This document shows positions 61,593 through 64,000 of a DNA stretch of 64,000 bases, one piece after another. A program made the position numbers and the translations under genes. The notes below the pieces were generated by a model. It was not told the origin of the DNA and did not search any database. It worked only from the letters and a program-made list of their open reading frames with translations. Origin of the DNA: Mesostigma viride (lineage: Eukaryota > Streptophyta > Mesostigmatophyceae > Mesostigmatales > Mesostigmataceae); the NCBI GenBank assembly GCA_009746045.1, contig RPFO01000256.1:888429-952428 (forward strand), in the 5' to 3' direction. Position 1 is the stretch's first letter. The number at the start of each line of letters is the position of its first letter.

Positions 61593-64000
61593 ATGGCGCC
61601 GAAGAACTCGGAAGCTAAGAACAACAATGTCCGCCCCACCCTTCAGCGGGGAGGGGCAGGAAACGGTCGGGGTCGGCCTCCCGCTAACCGGGAGCCCCCC
61701 ATTACCACGAGACTGCCTTTCACGGCGTCTCAGAGGAGAATGTCTCCTCGCAGTTCCCCACCGCGGGAGCGTGACGAAAATGTCACCTACCGCATGGTGG
61801 TGGCGGACAACCCTCGCCGGCAGCGTGAAGCTGTCGCTGCCGAGGAGTCTGCCCCCCAGGGGAACCGGGGCACCGGGACTCGCAACGAGTCCGAGGTTGC
61901 CCCGCACCTCATGCCACCCGCCCCAGGGCGACAGGTGGAAGAGGATTCCTCCTCTATGGAGGAGGGGGAGGCTTCACCCTCTCCTAGGAGAGAGGTGACC
62001 TCCGGCCAGACGAGGTCATCGTCTGGCAACACCTCTGTCGGGAGGGCGCTGGCAGGCATGAGCCTCGGCGCGAACCCGACCCCTGCGTCCCAGGACGCAG
62101 GTGAGGTTTATGTTGACGGTTGGGGCCAGCTCCCCTTCAAGATCCCGGTGCGTAATGCACCAAATTTTTTGCCTTTCGACGGCTGGCGACTCCGCCAGCA
62201 GAGTACCCTCCCTGGCGGCTTCGTCCTGACCAAGTTCGCGGTTCAGGCGGTGGCGGCCGAGCTCCCGGAGGACGTCCATTGTCGTTTTTCGCATGTTCAG
62301 GTTGCGATTTTGATCCGGCTGTATTACTTGGCCGTGAGACAAGGTGTAACTGCTCTCGACATGTATTCGGAGGCTCGCCAGGTGGCAGCGGCCACGGTGG
62401 TGGCCAAGCCACCTCGGCCGGCCGAGGAGATGCCAAGGATGCCACCTGTCGTGCCAGTCGGCTGGGGACCTGCGACGGCATCCCCTGGTTCGGCAGCGAC
62501 ATCGACTGCGTCGCAGCAGCTGGCTGCAACTGTGTCGCCCCCGGCGTCGGCGGCGACCTTGCCGGCCGCGGCATCCAAGACTGCAGCACCGGTGGGCGCC
62601 CCGTCTTCTCCAGTGGTGGCAGCGACAGCGACAGCGACAGCGACAGCAGCAGCGACAGCGACAGCGGCAGCGACCCCTAGGCGGGCGGAGGGCAAGCGCC
62701 AGCCGCCTCCCCACGACACACCCGCCGCTGAGTCGGCACCGTCGGCATCAGCCGACAACACCAACGCCATCACCACCCACCCCCCCGCGAAGGCGGGTGC
62801 TTCGGCACCCCCATCGCAGTCCCAAGCACCCGGCAGGGCCGGCAAGGGACCTGCCACGGCCCAGGCCGTGGCAAGGGATCATCCATCTCCCCCAGGGGAG
62901 GAGGATGTGGCCATGGAGACAGCTGAGGCACGCATCCCTGGGGATGACGTCGTCTCACTCCATGAGCCAACCCTTTGGCGCGCAGTCCAGCGCTGCGCCC
63001 AGGGTATCCAAGGGGTGGCCAGCGAGAGGCTGGACGACAGGTTGGCTGAACACACCAGCCTGTTGTGTGCGATCATCTATCATTTGCTCGATCAACCCTC
63101 GATTGAGCCGATGACCAGGAGGATGTGCGAGGCACTCCTCCCCGCCCTGCAGACCTTGCTGCGAGGCAAGAAGGTCAGGGTGAATCTGGCCACGATGGTG
63201 GAGATGGTGCAGACGTTGCACCGGGTGTGCCTGCAGCAAGCAAGTATGTATCTCCCTTCTTGGTTGCGTGTACAGACAGGTAGCCAGCAGGGGGGGACGT
63301 GCAGCAGACAAGTTCATCTAGCAGTGAGGATAGTGATGTCTCTCTCACCCCTACCTTTGAGCAATGGGAGGCAGCTAGGGCACGCAAGAGGCAGGCACAG
63401 AGTCAGGGTGTGCAGGGGGGCATGGACATGTCATCTTCACCAGCACATGTTGTGCAGGCACCTAACACCCCAGTGCAGCCAGCCACGCGTAGCAGGCCCT
63501 CACAGGTCTCCCCCAGCATCCCAACAACTGCCAATGCTGCTACATCCCCAGGCAGATCTTCTTCTCCCTCTCCCTCTTCACCCTCTCAGGATTGGCCAGT
63601 CTATAACGAGCATAGGCCAATTGACAGGATTATGGTGAGGGGGCTGCCAGAGGGGTATACTAGGCAGCAGGGTGCTCAGCTTCTTCTCTCTCTCAAGCTA
63701 GCTAGGGAGGAGCTGAATATCAAAAACTGGTTTGGGGCACTCATGCAGGGTGATTTCTTCCACCAATCCAATCCCTCCATCCAGCACTTGGTATCCATAT
63801 ATCAGCAAAGGTATCCCAGGTGGCAGGATACACAGGGTAGGGAGCCATGGGAGAATTTTCTGCGTGATCTGCATGACCTGTTGTCTGCTCCCACCACTGT
63901 TGACATGTACTCTGCGTTTCACTGGGTGAAAACCTATAAGGTAGAAACTCAGAACTATGTAGCAGAGATCAAGAAGTGGGAACTTGCAGTGAAGGCCCAC
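61593..64000 (+). CDS. Element H Gag (N-terminal region and start of capsid), incomplete
   Basis: It starts MAPKNSEAKNN directly after the primer site. Order: basic N-terminus (VTYRMVVADNPRR), acidic/serine stretch, Ala-rich repeat coded by CAGCGA units (62615-62680), and a helical region (LHEPTLWRAVQ ... YLPSWLRV). After a run of seven G at about 63290 the frame shifts. The continuation (VSLTPTFEQWEAARARKR ... DWPVYNEHRPIDRI, VRGLPEGYT, LNIKNWFGALMQGDFF) runs to the window end in the frame that matches element B Gag. Either this is a one-base indel, or the G-run is a frameshift site. It shows that ORF1 and Gag were one protein in the B/H subgroup. Confidence 0.78.

Larger units (their letters stand above)
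61175..64000 (+). mobile_element. Retroelement H, 5' part (relative of B)
   Basis: The 5' LTR (61175-61582) is followed by a TGG-type primer site and a Gag frame that runs off the window. The LTR start AGTTAGCTGAGATAC resembles element B's AGTTAGATGAGATGC, and the protein aligns with B's Gag throughout. The left flank TACAT would be the target copy. The rest of the element is outside, so the domain order of pol cannot be checked here. Confidence 0.8.

Overview
This window is eukaryotic DNA made almost entirely of nested transposable elements. The likely host is a green alga or a related lineage. That is an inference from the GC-rich coding style, a family-29 (sialyltransferase-type) glycosyltransferase fused to an EGF-like module, and the mix of chromovirus and copia-type elements. 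I saw no rRNA, tRNA, CRISPR or bacterial operon features. The only non-element genes are the glycosyltransferase (36.3-37.7 kb) and the N-terminal part of a protein-kinase-like gene (59.9-60.6 kb).

Layout by nesting. The outer unit is Gyp1, a minus-strand chromovirus (Ty3/gypsy). Its 5' LTR is at 59360-59912 and its body runs leftwards past the window edge. It carries a hybrid-binding-domain ORF, gag, protease, RT-RNase H, integrase plus chromodomain, and an unusual third ORF. It has been split by (i) a 1.7-kb insert at 54.3-56.0 kb; (ii) a block at about 44.2-52.05 kb holding a hairpin element with the apparently intact retroelement G inside it; (iii) a 7.5-kb hAT-like transposon (34057-41597) that contains the glycosyltransferase; and (iv) the minus-strand retroelement D/E (5' LTR ending at 32594). 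D/E is itself split by a tandem LTR pair (23.4-26.0 kb), by retroelement B (2332-21595) and by gypsy copy A (1-2234). B is split by a foldback element (3823-5012) and by retroelement C (8710-18221). A TTAA-flanked piggyBac-like element sits in C's 3' LTR. A TA-flanked transposon, with a second TTAA element inside it, sits in D/E's 5' LTR. Several of these insertions are supported because removing the insert and one target-site copy restores an open frame that aligns to a sister element.

The most interesting content is the group B, C, D/E, G and (partial) H. These have copia-type RT and RNase H, but the pol order is gag-integrase-protease-RT-RNase H instead of gag-protease-integrase-RT-RNase H. 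Integrases have D-x29-E spacing, proteases read DT(Q/N)(A/S) instead of DTGA/DSGA, the RT metal site is HGDD or HVDD, and LTRs run 5'-AGTT...AACT-3' with 5-bp target duplications instead of TG...CA. A palindromic foldback element shares the same ends and duplication length, so it may be a non-autonomous passenger. I propose this as a candidate undescribed retroelement lineage; no database search was possible here.
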